Positions 32,384 to 43,483 of a stretch of 64,000 nt of DNA are shown here, in pieces (position 1 is the stretch's first letter; each line of letters opens with the position of its first letter). The stretch lies in NCBI GenBank assembly GCA_951394405.1, contig OX596336.1, forward strand, positions 806,001-870,000, read 5' to 3'. The notes under the pieces are model-generated. The model did not search any database, was not told where the DNA came from, and saw only the letters and a list, made by a program, of their open reading frames with translations. The DNA is from Coprinellus micaceus. Taxonomy: Eukaryota > Basidiomycota > Agaricomycetes > Agaricales > Psathyrellaceae. Made by a program: the position numbers and the translations under genes.

Positions 32384-35300
32384 ATGCCACGTATACGCAT
32401 CGAACAAGACCCAACAACCGAGGTCATGCCTGACTTCGAGACCGAAGCCTTCAGGCAACTGTTCACCCCTCTCGCAACCCAAGAGAAACCCCTCGAAGCC
32501 ATTGTGGCGGACGCCAAGAGGGCATGGGAAGAGCAACACCAGCAGAGTGTGGGGGAGTGGGAGGATCAGGTGCAAGCGGACAAGGATGCACAGGAGCTAG
32601 AGGATGAGGAACGAGAACGAGAGGCAGAAGAGAGGAGAAAGGCGCAGGAAGAAGTGGAAAGGCAAGAGCGAGCAGAGAAGGAAAAGAAAAAGCCAAAGGT
32701 CAAACCGATCGCCCCCAAGCCCATTGACACGAACCCCAGCGTCATGCGACCCGGCCAATACGCCATAAACAAGGTCAAGAACCTCGAACCCGCGGAAATG
32801 TGGTACTGGACAGTTGAGGGCTGTGAAGACGCAAAACAGCAGGACACGTCGGCCTCAAGCTCCGCCATGACCCTGGCACAAGGGGAACATGGCCTCATCT
32901 TCACACCAGCGGCGGCACACAAACCTTCCCCGAAGGTCAAAGCCGATGCTGACCTCACCTACCCGCAGATGATGATCGCGAAAGCAGGACTCATTCAGTC
33001 CATGCTGAAGGAGCCCAACTGGCCCAACACGCACGTGAACTCGTTCGCAGGACTCTTCCTCATTGTCGACAACCACCCCTTGAGACGCCTCCCACACGGC
33101 GACGAAGCACTCGTCACCTACGTAGCCGAAGCCCGCAGAGAATGGCATGATGCGCTAAAGAGCACAGACGATGAAGTCGAGGTGTTCGACATCAGCATGG
33201 TCAACGAGGAGAGGCTGGCTAGAATCCACGGCGCGAAAATCAGGAACACCAACCTCTCATTGCTTGGCAGGTCAGTACTCACTTATCCCACCTCAGTCAC
33301 ATGGACTAGCCTACCTCTTAGGTATCAAAAAATTGTTGGATCAGCTACCTAAGGGGTAGGCCTAACTGGATCTGTCCAGCCTGCTCCCGCCTGGATCCAT
33401 CCAGCCTCCCCCCTGGTTCTGATCCATTCTGGACCACCTGGATTTGTCCAGAGCCTGGATTAAGCCTGGATTCATCCACCTGGATGCCTTGCTTGGTAAT
33501 CTGATGGAGTGTCACATGACAGGTATCTGGGGTCCTGGTTCTGGATTAGATCCACAGTGCCTGGATGCATCCAGCCATGACATCATCTGTGCCTGGATAT
33601 ATATTTGGAAGGTGACATCATAGATACCAAAAATAGATATGACATCATGATTGTCAGGAACAGGCACCAGATTTGATGGCAGATAGCCTGTCCATCAAAT
33701 GACATCACAGATCTCAGGAACAGGTACCAGATTTGATGGGACACAATCTGTCCATCAAATTACATCACAGGTACCGGATTTGATGGACAGATTGTGTCCA
33801 TCAAATGACATCACACTCATTTAGATAAGAGCAAACAATACTCGTTGCCTTCTCTCTCTGTCAGTTCTTACCCGATAAGGAAGGTTTGGGTATCATTAGA
33901 AAGCATTGAATCAGGGCTATTCATATCTTGTCATGCTCTGCTAACCCATTCAATTCCCACATTACAATTAGGCAAACTACCCAAATAATCTGATATGCCC
34001 ACTCTGCGAGCTCACTCTTCACTTGTAATATACAATTTTTGATCCCATTACTTTGTGGGACTTGACTCTGCTAACAAATACTACCAAATACACAGCCCTA
34101 GACTTCTCCATTCCTTTTAAATCAATACCAAAACCCCAAATTGTTCATTGGTCACACAATCATCACAATGATGTCCAACTCACCAATGATCCATGTGCCT
34201 CCTGGAGGATGTAAGCCATTTGAATGATGCTTAGATACCTTATACACTATAACACAATGTACTTTCACTCCAAACTTGAAAGTAGAAGCACAGAAATGAG
34301 ATAGGCACATAATTGCATTGACAACATCAGTATTTATGTCAAATCAGTGCTAAGACAGCTGTGGGAAAGTTGCTACTTGTGGGAAATAGAATGAGGGCAA
34401 GAAATAGAACAAAAATCAACAAACCAGAAGGAAAATGGATCAGGGGTTGCAAAGATATGGAAGGTGTACCATATCTTGTCTGACTTTGAGTGGTTGTTCC
34501 TAGGACTTCTGTAATGTCTTGTTACAAAGTGACTGTTTCTCCCATATCTTTTGAGTGTGTGATCCGTTTTCCTTGCAATATTTTGTAATCCCCCTAGATT
34601 GATGTCCCATTTACAATTTCCAAAGCTATTTGGTGTGGGAATATGCACAGCCACCATAAATGGCCAAGTACCAGAATTTTACCTGTGTCATTTGGGAGAT
34701 GTGTATTCTGTGTTGCTTGGACATTGTGGTGTTATTACTCCACTTTCCCACTGGGAACAGCTTATTTAACCACTGGTATGTCCTGTGAACCATAGATGCT
34801 CTTGCCTCAGGACCACACCTTGCATATCATGCAACTAGTGTGCCATATTCAATTGTGATGGTCCATGACTGAACAAAGAAAGAATAAGTTATCTGAGCCC
34901 CTGGGACTGGTGTATTGTATACAGCACTTTATTCTGTGCCCCAAGAATCATCCCATACTGCTGTTTGTCTGTGGTTATTTACACAACATACAATAAAAAA
35001 TACAAATATCAAGCTAAAGCACCTCCTGACAGGGGTGAGAGCAGTGGGTCTACCTGGACTACCCGGATATTAATAGCCCTGATTCAATGCTTTCTAATGA
35101 TACCCAAACCTTCCTTATCGGGTAAGAACTGACAGAGAGAGAAGGCAACGAGTATTGTTTGCTCTTATCTAAATGAGTGTGATGTCATTTGATGGACACA
35201 ATCTGTCCATCAAATCCGGTACCTGTGATGTAATTTGATGGACAGATTGTGTCCCATCAAATCTGGTACCTGTTCCTGAGATCTGTGATGTCATTTGATG

Positions 35301-36643
35301 GACAGGCTATCTGCCATCAAATCTGGTGCCTGTTCCTGACAATCATGATGTCATATCTATTTTTGGTATCTATGATGTCACCTTCCAAATATATATCCAG
35401 GCACAGATGATGTCATGGCTGGATGCATCCAGGCACTGTGGATCTAATCCAGAACCAGGACCCCAGATACCTGTCATGTGACACTCCATCAGATTACCAA
35501 GCAAGGCATCCAGGTGGATGAATCCAGGCTTAATCCAGGCTCTGGACAAATCCAGGTGGTCCAGAATGGATCAGAACCAGGGGGGAGGCTGGATGGATCC
35601 AGGCGGGAGCAGGCTGGACAGATCCAGTTAGGCCTACCCCTTAGGTAGCTGATCCAACAATTTTTTGATACCTAAGAGGTAGGCTAGTCCATGTGACTGA
35701 GGTGCTTATCCCCAGTAAAACTGGTGGCTGACGAGCTCGTTTAATCTTGCGAACCATGCAACACCCCTCTCTTGAAACCCGCACACTGCACACATGCATC
35801 GGCACACATGCACACGCATACGCCCCTGGCACGCACACCCACGCACACCCACACACATCCACATGCACCCACACTGGCCCCATGCTCACATACAGCACAC
35901 GCAACACGCCCCGCACCCCACGCACCCCGAACTCAAACCCATTCCCCTCGTCTCCTTGCACATCGGCCACACGCACCCATACATACATACTCCCGCATAC
36001 ATACATGTTCACCCAAACAATAAATATTACCATTTTGATCATGCTCGATACAACACCCCGCCGAATCCCAATGCCATATTCCCGATTGCCGCATACTTAA
36101 CAAATATTTATCATATCCATCGCATCATGCTAACCTAGGCTCGAGAATATGACCGTTCAGGCAGAATCCGCATCAGGATCCTACGGGAATCGTAGGGCAT
36201 CCAAGAGATTCCGCTCTCCCAGCCCCCCACCCTACGCCCGACGAGGGCACGATTCTCCACGACACGGCCAACAGCAGCGCCCACGGTCACCACAGGCCTC
36301 CCCAACCAAGAAACGCAGGGGCGAATATACCTCCCTGAAGACGTCTTTTCGATCAGGCGGAGGCGCAACGGCCACACTATCCGCCTGCACCATATGCCTC
36401 GGCCGCCATCCTCACAAAGTATTCCAGTGCGACGCGAAGGTCCTCTGGGATGGAACCACCCCAGCATACAGTCGAAAGGTCGACAACGGACGCCCACAAG
36501 ACCCAAACGGGAAGGTCCTGTGCTCCGATTGGCAACGGCCATCGGGATGCAGCTCAACAACTCACGACACCAAACACGAGTGCTCAGGATGCGGGGAGAG
36601 GGACCACGGAGCCCAAACGTGCCCTCGAGCACAGAAGGCTTGA
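32384..36643 (+). CDS. DIRS-like gag with zinc knuckles (two exons)
   Basis: Exon 1 32384-33270: MPRIRIEQDPTTEVMPDF, a Glu/Arg-rich coiled coil (about residues 45-105), then a conserved domain (SFAGLFLIVDNHPLRRLPHG, AEARREWHDAL, FDISMVNEERLARIHGAKI). The likely intron runs from GTCAGT (33271) to CTAACCTAG (36138) and contains transposon B2; without B2 it would be 445 nt. Exon 2 36139-36643 joins in frame (GR|LENMTVQAES) and encodes an Arg/Ser/Pro-rich part and zinc knuckles (CTICLGRHPH..C, CSDWQRPSGC..H, CSGCGERDHGAQTC). An alternative in-frame join uses AG and GT at 35714-35716. The protein would package element RNA. It ends in TGA at 36641-36643, overlapping the RT frame. Confidence 0.7.
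33289..35704. mobile_element. Non-autonomous transposon B2, GGATCCA-word arms
   Basis: 2416 bp with tips CACCTCAGTCACATGG / CCATGTGACTGAGGTG. It is flanked by a 7-bp direct repeat CTTATCC (33282-33288, 35705-35711), which would be 8 bp (CTTATCCC) if one C was lost at the junction. Inverted arms of about 636 bp (33289-33924 / 35069-35704) match almost base for base. The outer part is built of TGGATCC/TCCAGCC/CTGGATT words; next inward come TTTGATGGACAGATTGTGTCC words and then the common core CTCATTTAGATAAG (33817) with GATAAGGAAGGTTTGGGTATC..GAAAG. The centre shows no coding sequence. It lies in the gag intron of the DIRS-like element. Confidence 0.92.
35780..36012. repeat. CA-rich low-complexity tract
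   Basis: Irregular ACACAC/CACGCA/CATACA runs give His/Thr-rich open frames in all three plus frames. It lies in the inferred gag intron just after transposon B2, so it is probably non-coding. Confidence 0.7.
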
Positions 36644-38555
36644 GGCTCTTACCCCCTACCAACCAGACGAATGGGAACGACAGCTGCGGGAGGTGGGGAT
36701 GGAGGAAGAAGCAGAGTTTATGGCACGAGGATTCCGGGAAGGTTTTCACGCGGGCATACCCAAAATCACCAAAACATACACACCACCGAATACGGCATCA
36801 GTGGACAACTACCATGAGGCGTTCAATAACGCGATCGAAGCAGAGTTCAAGAAAGGAAGGTACATTGGACCACTATCAAGGGCGGAAGTCGAAGAGGTCA
36901 TGGGCCCCTTCCAAACATCACCATTCAGCATCATACCCAAGCCGGAAAAGCCAGGTAAATTCCGACTCATCCAGAACCTATCACACCCAGTATACCCACC
37001 AAACACAACAAGTCCACCTTCGCACACATCCATTAACTCCCACATCAACTCGAATGATTTCCCATGCACGTACGGCACATTTGAGACCGTATACCTCCTT
37101 ATTGCCCGCCTTCCAGAAGGGTCACAGGCAGCAGTACGTGACATCAAGGAGGCGTACCGAACCATCCCACTACACCACTCCCAGTGGCCAGGGACAGTCG
37201 TCAAACTCCAAAATGACGACGACACATTCGCTATCGACTCATGTGATTGCTTCGGCCTATCCTCCGGAGGAGGAGTATACGGCAGGGTGGCAGACATGGG
37301 GGCAGTGTTGCTACGACGAAAAGGGATCGGCCCCATATGTAAATGGGTCGACGACCACATCTTCATCCGGATATTACGGGAAGCCGTTGCAGGTTACAAC
37401 AGGAGAAGGGAGCAATGGGCGGCGGACATCAGACAAAGTGGAGGAAAGATGCAAGATGGTGGGAGGATATGGTACAGGGGAAGGACGAAGCCAGATGGGA
37501 AACGAGAGGAGTACGATGAGGACTGCCTATCACCAGTCGCAGCACACCCGACATCAAATATCGAAGATGAGGGGTACACATACGGAATGGCGGATATCGA
37601 CCGAGAGAGCAGGGCACTGGGGATCACGTGGGAAAGCGAAAAGGATATCACCTTCCGCGTTGAAGTCCCCTTCGCAGGATTCATCTGGAACCTGGAAAAG
37701 CGCATGGTGGGAATCTCAGACAGCAAGCGCCAGAAATACATCGAAGCACTTGTCGAGTGGGGGCAAACAGAAACTCACCAACTCGAACAAACGCAGGAGT
37801 TACACGGCAAAGTCCTCCACCTATGCCACATTGCCCCATATGGACAAGCTTACCTCACCAACCTCGAGGCTTTCATGGGCGTTTTCGGTAACAATCCCTT
37901 TATGCCCCGTACCCCATCGCAACCCTGCACAAAGGACGACATTGAATGGTGGCACCACCTACTCTCAACTGAGCCACTCGTACGGCAAATCTCCCTCCCA
38001 CAACCCCTCACAGATGTACATGCTTTCTCGGACGCTAGCTCAGAAGTGGGTATCGGAGTCACGATCGGGGACAGGTGGCGAGCATGGAGGCTCTTACCAG
38101 GATGGAAGGCAGAGGGGCGTGACATTGGATGGGCAGAAGCAGTCGGTTTCCTCCTTCTGGCTATCATTATCGCAGACATCTTCCCAAACAGAAAGCCCAA
38201 CACCCACTACAAGGTCAACGGAGACAACAAGGGCATGGTGGAAGGATGGTGGAACGGCAGGAGCCGGAACTGGCAAACCAACATCGTATTCCGACAAATC
38301 CACACCCTATGCTGCAGCGAGAACATCACCTTCCACACCAGATATGTCACCAGTGCAAAGAACCCAGCAGACCCACCATCACGAGGCATTCACGGGCCAC
38401 CAGACAAAATCCTCCCAAGAGTCGGAATTCCAGAAGGGCTTGAACCATTTATCATCGACTATGACGAACCTCTCACTACAACTGAACATCGCCTACTGCG
38501 ACGGGCTACGCAAGTCCATCCGGCCTCAACCTCGAAACAACACAGAACCAAATGA
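36450..38555 (+). CDS. DIRS-like reverse transcriptase - RNase H
   Basis: The frame is open from 36450, overlapping gag in the +1 frame; protein-like sequence begins near 36620 (EWERQLREVGMEEEAEF). RT blocks: PFQTSPFSIIPKPEKPGKFR then LIQNLSHP, AAVRDIKEAYRTIPLH (catalytic Asp in DIKEAYR), CFGLSSGGGVYGRVAD and the KWVDDHIFIR box with two Asp. RNase H-like part: HAFSDASSEVGIGVTIG, GDNKGMVEGWW and TRYVTSAKNPADPPSRG. Stop at 38553-38555. It copies element RNA. No internal stop is seen, so this part is intact; expression may need frameshifting or splicing because it has no obvious own ATG near the protein-like start. Confidence 0.85.
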   Translation: MEPPQHTVERSTTDAHKTQTGRSCAPIGNGHRDAAQQLTTPNTSAQDAGRGTTEPKRALEHRRLEALTPYQPDEWERQLREVGMEEEAEFMARGFREGFHAGIPKITKTYTPPNTASVDNYHEAFNNAIEAEFKKGRYIGPLSRAEVEEVMGPFQTSPFSIIPKPEKPGKFRLIQNLSHPVYPPNTTSPPSHTSINSHINSNDFPCTYGTFETVYLLIARLPEGSQAAVRDIKEAYRTIPLHHSQWPGTVVKLQNDDDTFAIDSCDCFGLSSGGGVYGRVADMGAVLLRRKGIGPICKWVDDHIFIRILREAVAGYNRRREQWAADIRQSGGKMQDGGRIWYRGRTKPDGKREEYDEDCLSPVAAHPTSNIEDEGYTYGMADIDRESRALGITWESEKDITFRVEVPFAGFIWNLEKRMVGISDSKRQKYIEALVEWGQTETHQLEQTQELHGKVLHLCHIAPYGQAYLTNLEAFMGVFGNNPFMPRTPSQPCTKDDIEWWHHLLSTEPLVRQISLPQPLTDVHAFSDASSEVGIGVTIGDRWRAWRLLPGWKAEGRDIGWAEAVGFLLLAIIIADIFPNRKPNTHYKVNGDNKGMVEGWWNGRSRNWQTNIVFRQIHTLCCSENITFHTRYVTSAKNPADPPSRGIHGPPDKILPRVGIPEGLEPFIIDYDEPLTTTEHRLLRRATQVHPASTSKQHRTK

Positions 38556-38596
38556 CCAATCCAAGCGGCTCACCCTGGCCGTTCGCACCGTGCCTA

Positions 38597-39792
38597 GGCG
38601 ACAAGTCTCATCCAACACGGCCACAGCTCGACCCCGTCCTTACCCCCCCGCCCGCATTTTAATTCTTTCCCCCCATCGCCCTCACGTTCTCGCCAGAGAT
38701 AGGCTACGAATATGGATACCCTGGTGCGCGCGAAACGAGCTCGATACCGATGGGACACCAATCAACCTCGCCGCATCTGATCTGGAACGCATCAGCGAAG
38801 TGCTATGCAAAGCTTGGGCAATATCAACGATGGAAGTCTATGGCTCCGGGCTACTCACCTTCCACGTATTCTCCGATATCAGAAAACTCACGGAACGAGA
38901 ACGAGTACCAGCCAGGAAGGTGGTAATAGCCGCATTCATTTCAGACCTCGCCGGCGCATACGCAGCCTCAACAATCCGCAACTACGTCTTTGGAGTCAGG
39001 GCGTGGCACATCCTCCATGGTGTCCCCTGGGAAATGTGTCCCGAAGAGATCGAATCCCTCCTGAAGGCCGCCAACCGACTAGCCCCGCCCTCATCCAAAC
39101 ACAAGAAGCGACAGCCATTCACCGTCGATTACCTCACGACCCTCAGATGCAGACTCAACCTTGAGTCCAACCCTCTCCACATTGCCGTGTTCGCATGCCT
39201 CACCACCACCTTCTACACAGCGGGGCGCTTGGGTGAATTCACCGTGAAAACACTCAAGGGCACCAACAGCTTCAACCCAGAGACCCACGTGAAGCCATCT
39301 GACGTCCGGGTTGAAACAGACGAGAAGGGCCTCGAGTCAACAGTCTTCTTCCTCCCCAGGACGAAGGTGGATCAAAACGGAGAAGAGGTGTCATGGTCCA
39401 AGCAGGACGGGCTGACAGATCCAAAGGCAGCACTCCAGCTCCACATGGCGACAAACCAACCACCTGTAGATGGCCCACTCTTCGCGTACCGGGCGGGCAA
39501 GAACCAGATGAAGCCCCTAACGAAAGCGAAATTCATCGAAGTCATCCATGCCACAGCAGACGAAGCTGGCCTCGATCACCTCCAGGGACACGACATTCGC
39601 ATCGGATCCACCCTGGAATACCTATTGCGAGGTGTTCCCTTCGACGTAATGAAAGTCAAGGGATGATGGGCAAGTGACGCCTTCCAGACGTACCTCCGGA
39701 AACACGCACAAATCCTGGCCCCATACATGCAAGCCCAATCCCATCAACACGAAGGATTTGTCCGCATCGTCATGCCAGCAGTACGCGGATAG
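38597..39792 (+). pseudogene. DIRS-like tyrosine recombinase with one nonsense codon
   Basis: The frame is +1 relative to RT. A SAM-like N-terminal part (STMEVYGSGLLTFHVF, AYAASTIRNYVFGVRAWHIL) precedes the catalytic domain: TAGRLGEFTVKT (first catalytic Arg), GHDIRIGSTLEYLLRGVPFD (H-x-x-R) and DAFQTYLRKHAQILAPYMQ (probable nucleophile Tyr). TGA at 39664-39666 lies in KG*WASDAF, just before the Tyr segment; GRW is usual here, so CGA to TGA is the likely lesion. The frame then continues to TAG at 39790-39792. It would integrate the circular cDNA. The start is uncertain (first in-frame ATG about 38831). Confidence 0.82.
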
Positions 39793-40319
39793 CTCCAGGT
39801 GAGTCACGTCACCCTGCTCCTAATAACCTGGGTCCCGAGTCTTCGCTCGACGCGTCGTGGGCTCCTAACTCTCGGGATTTGCAGCTCGCCTCGGGCGGGT
39901 CCTTAGACCAGGGATGCCAGGAGGGGCGAAAAGCCTTGCGGCTTTTGCCCATATCTGCATTCTCACACTACCGTCAGAATGCACCTGACTAACATTCATC
40001 TCCCAGATGCTTTAGCATCTTTCCATCGTGCTCTACGATGACGGGCGCCATCCATAGAGTCGAGCTTTGTGTTCCTCAGACCTATGCTTGAAGTTGCTTA
40101 GAGAACTCCTATGTTCCCCCTTCGCACTCGCATCTTGTTGCGTCTAGTTTGTTGATCTTGTATCACAGCTGTAAACCAACTCCCCGCCCATACTCACGTA
40201 CGTGTATTATCCCCAATCCCCCCCCCCCTAAGAGAGAGTGTGTGTGTTGGTTGTGTGTTAGTTGGTTGTGGTTGTGTGCACACATTCGCGTCTAGCCCAT
40301 AGCACCCGCATTACCACCA
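39793..40319. other. 3' region of the DIRS-like element and spacer
   Basis: No gene. The stretch begins GTCACGTCACC and includes a C-run (40220-40229) followed by GT-rich simple sequence (40239-40275). The right terminus of the DIRS-like element probably lies here but could not be defined. Confidence 0.4.
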
Positions 40320-41961
40320 TGTCGACTTCAGGGCTTGGAGGACGGTCGACATATCCTACTCTATCCAACTCTTGTCGAAGCTTCCTAACACCCACATACT
40401 GGCTTTGGAATCTCGCCCTCACCTACACCCAGGACCAATATGGTGTCACCCTCTTAATGAAACGTTCTACTGCAACCTGCTGTCCATGTGCCCCAATCTC
40501 TGATGCCTTCAATTACTGCATCCCAGAGAAGCGCCCACTATGACAGAGAAGCACCCACTATGACAGAGAAGCACCCACTATGACAGAGAAGCACCCACTA
40601 TGACAGAGAAGCACCCACTATGACAGAGAAGCACCCACTATGACAGAGAAGCACCCACTATGACAGAGGTAGCGTGGCTGTCGAGGAGGTGCCAAAAGCT
40701 TAGTGCTTTCCAAGTTGTTCACCTCAGTGAACCCTGTCAGTTGTTCGTTACCACAGAAGAAGGCTATGAGAGTGATGATAACAGTCATGCTGGAGATATG
40801 GGGAGTGAGATTGAGGAGCATGGTGGAGGAGCGGGCGGTGGAGGGAGCCGCTCACTGGGTTGGAGGATAGGCAAAGAAGAAGGGGATCTGGAAGGGGATG
40901 AAGAGGGGGATCTGGAAGAGGATGAAGAAGATACATGTGACTGCAGGGAAGACGACAAAGAGAGCTTGGGATTAGAGGTCCGGAGCGATGGCCAAGGCAG
41001 GGAGGGAAGTGATGGTGAAGGTGGGGAGGGGAGCAACTCGGGTGGTTGCTGGAATGCGAGTGACAATGATGGGTGTACAAGTGACGATGATGAAAGCCAG
41101 ACAGATACTAGTGAATACGAATCGGGAAGCGGAGTCAGTGTGGATGGCTCTGAGTTGCAACACCAATCTGATACCTACCAGCTTGACAAAGAGTTCGAGT
41201 TGGACATGGACTCTCCCCTCGCTATTGTCGGACCCTACACCAGTTCTCACCCACGTACAGTCGTCGGTGCAGAAATCAGTTGGAAGGATGATGACGAGGA
41301 AGGCGTCGACCCTTGTTCATTTGGTTTCCACAACCTCCAACATCTGGTCCTGGGTATGGGGAACATTCACAGTCTGATTTCCAAGCGAAAAACCATGGTA
41401 GAGCTTGTTGAAGTGATGGAGTTGTATCGTCAAGGGATGGTGGCTTTACGCTGCATTGATTGACATGTCTCGTTGGACGGGCTCAAGCAAGCTCTTCTGA
41501 CCTTCAGCCATGTTGTACACAACAGTGGCCTCCATATGTTTTGGAGGTCAAGACCTAGTGTCTATCGAGACTTCCCTCAGATCCGCAGGTTGATCATCGT
41601 CATGTACACCAACTACCTCGCCATACCTCTCCACATGGACCACCTTGAAGAAGTTGAGATACTCATTTGATGCCCCTCATACGACTACAGTCTAGACAAC
41701 ACCACCAGATACACAGGGAGACTGGTGGGGACCGCTTGGGCGGTGTTGGATGCGATACTCGAGGGGATATACCCAAAGTTGAAGTGGGTGGTACTGTGGA
41801 GGGTAGCGCTTGTACACTGTAGTGGGATTGATGAGATAGTTGAAAGGTATAGGGACAAGTTCTCCACAATGGGCGTTGTATTGGGGACCAAGACCAGGGA
41901 CGTCAGGGTTGAGAACCAGCCTTGGCACACTTCGCAGGATCAAAGTGTTCAGATCATCTGA
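40320..41961 (+). pseudogene. Acidic LRR/F-box-like gene, interrupted
   Basis: The coding sense is in pieces. An N-terminal piece from ATG 40320 (MSTSGLGGRSTYPTLSN) runs into a 20-bp tandem array. It is followed by a long Asp/Glu/Gly/Ser-rich region (40740-41300) and a leucine-rich part: FGFHNLQHLVLGMGNIHSL, DFPQIRRLIIVMYTNYL, HMDHLEEVEILI, then TAWAVLDAILEGIYPKLKWV typical of the end of agaricomycete F-box/LRR proteins. TGA codons at about 41461 and 41668 and a frame change near 41690 break it. Some gaps could be introns. Function inferred only from the LRR-like pattern. Confidence 0.45.
40531..40668. repeat. 20-bp tandem repeat, seven units
   Basis: Units of GCACCCACTATGACAGAGAA start every 20 bases from 40531 to 40651 (the first has one change, the last is cut after GACAGAG). 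The period is not a multiple of three, so the array shifts frame with each copy and would disrupt a reading frame crossing it. Confidence 0.95.
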
Positions 41962-42298
41962 TTGCATCGTCTCTGATTGAAAACTAGTGATAAATAAGTG
42001 CCTGTCAATATGATCCTCTCCTTTGGACTCCTTCGCCATATCACTCTGGCCCTGGCTCCTACGGACATAGTATCCTGGCGCAGACAATTCAGTTGCTCTT
42101 TGTCCTTGATACCTCCTTCTGGCCTTGTCAACACCATCGGGGTGGCCCTTCAGCCCCTCACCACCGCCCTCTATCTTCCCTCTTGCATGTGTAACTGTTC
42201 GCTGGTCAACTTCTTCCAATTTTATGCCAGGGGTAACTCAGGTGCATTTTAGGGGGTGTACCGTCTACTCATGCTGTTGAATCTCAGCTACAGCGCCA
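41962..42298. other. Intergenic between convergent genes
   Basis: No gene seen between the end of the LRR-like pseudogene and the 3' end of the minus-strand gene at 42299. Confidence 0.4.
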
Positions 42299-43483
42299 CT
42301 ACGTATTCCTGAGCCCTCCGTCTATGTCCATCCTTGCTAGCTTCCCTACTGGGAGCTCCTCCTCGTCCTCATCCCTGTCGAACCCTGCTCTCCTCTTCAA
42401 TGGCTTGGCAGAATTTGCTCTGTCGGGTGGCTTCCAGAACAGACTTAAACTGTTTCTGATGCTTTCCTGGGTGCTTGGGTCATCAGTTGCATAACTTTTG
42501 GAGGTATGATCCTCTCACCTGAGTGAACCTGCCTTCGAGAAGGGTTATGCATCGGAGGGTGGTGATCAACTTCCATTCTTCCCCCTTTGATGGCACCAGC
42601 ATGAAGGTCATCTGTATTTCTGCCAGGTCCCCAGGCTTGAATCTCATGGGGGGTATACAAACAGAGCTGTCCTCGCAAAGCCGTTAGCATAACCTCACCC
42701 CGACTGTGGACCACGATGCTCACTATCTTTTTCCGGAAGACCTATTGGTGTGTCTCTCGATGTAGATCACCGAGTTTTCCTCTCTGTGGTAGTACCTTGA
42801 CCCCGCTATCACCTCGAGTGCACCGTCTGGCTTGACGTTCAGCTTGAAAGTGATCGCCGCTCCACCTTGTCTGTCTTGAACCGAGCTGAAATACCTGTTT
42901 GATACATCGATGTATGTGCTGCTCTCATCGTTGCCGACGAATGTGAGGGGCTGTATTTGGCTGACAGACCTGCTGTATATTGACACAATGTCACCTATGT
43001 TCTGGATTCCCTTGTCAAAAGTCGGTGTCCCCATTCCCATGAGCCTCACTCCCTGTTTCAAGAATTTGACTTTATCTCGATACCTGATGATAAGCTGGGT
43101 TAGTCAGGTGAAGGCTAAGTTGACGCTTGTTACTCACTTTCCCTTCAGTGTGAACGGTGGCAATTCCAATAATGCCAGTACGCCTTGCAGATGCCACACG
43201 ATTTCGACCTCTTCTCATTCTGCTGACCCCATTTCAACACTGTGGTAGGCTTCCGTGACCATTCTCTTCACATCTCTACTGCTGTCCCCAACCACCCTGG
43301 ATATATCATTCAACATTTCCTGGAAGGTGTTGTTTAGAGATAGGGTGGTCAACGTCATTAATCAGAAGCACTTACGCCCCTGGTTTCAGAAACCTGATAT
43401 CCTGCCAATTTCTCTGACAACCATTCTCGCGCCAACCTCTCGAGCTGTTCTGCGGCAGACGTAAAGTCATAGGACAAATTCAT
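42299..43483 (-). CDS. Agaricomycete family protein of unknown function (five exons, one stop)
   Basis: ATG 43483 (MNLSYDFTSAAEQLERLARE). Exons: 43483-43376, 43320-43139, 43083-42724, 42666-42519, and a last exon from about 42440 to TAG 42299. All introns are short and GT-AG (for example GTGAGC..GCTAAC..ACAG at 42723-42667). Joined motifs: KGKYRDKVKFLKQGVRLMGM, FKPGDLAEIQMTFMLVPSKG, LITTLRCITLLEGRFTQ and C-terminal AKPLKRRAGFDRDEDEEELP..KLARMDIDGG. I recall proteins with this ending from other agaricomycetes but no known function. TGA at 43217-43215 (SAE*EEVE) lies in exon 2, where arginine would fit, so this copy may be a recent pseudogene. The basic C-terminal stretch could be a nuclear signal. 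Confidence 0.6.

Larger units (their letters stand above)
32384..39792 (+). mobile_element. DIRS-like (tyrosine recombinase) retroelement, coding extent
   Basis: It encodes, in order, a gag-like protein with C-terminal zinc knuckles, RT plus RNase H, and a tyrosine recombinase, the gene set of DIRS retrotransposons, which integrate through a recombinase instead of a DDE integrase. Successive coding blocks occupy frames 2, 0 and 1 (position modulo 3), each +1 relative to the previous one. The terminal split/inverted repeats typical of DIRS were looked for in 31.0-32.4 and 39.8-40.3 kb but not identified, so only the coding extent is given. It contains the nested transposon B2 (33289-35704) and one clear nonsense codon. 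Confidence 0.8.

Noticed and set aside
35747..36138. Three overlapping His/Thr-rich frames
   Set aside because: They come from a CA-rich low-complexity tract in the inferred gag intron.
36394..38596. First two thirds of a 1090-codon plus-strand frame
   Set aside because: This part is the +1 shadow of the RT-RNase H gene; only the final third (from about 38597) encodes the recombinase.
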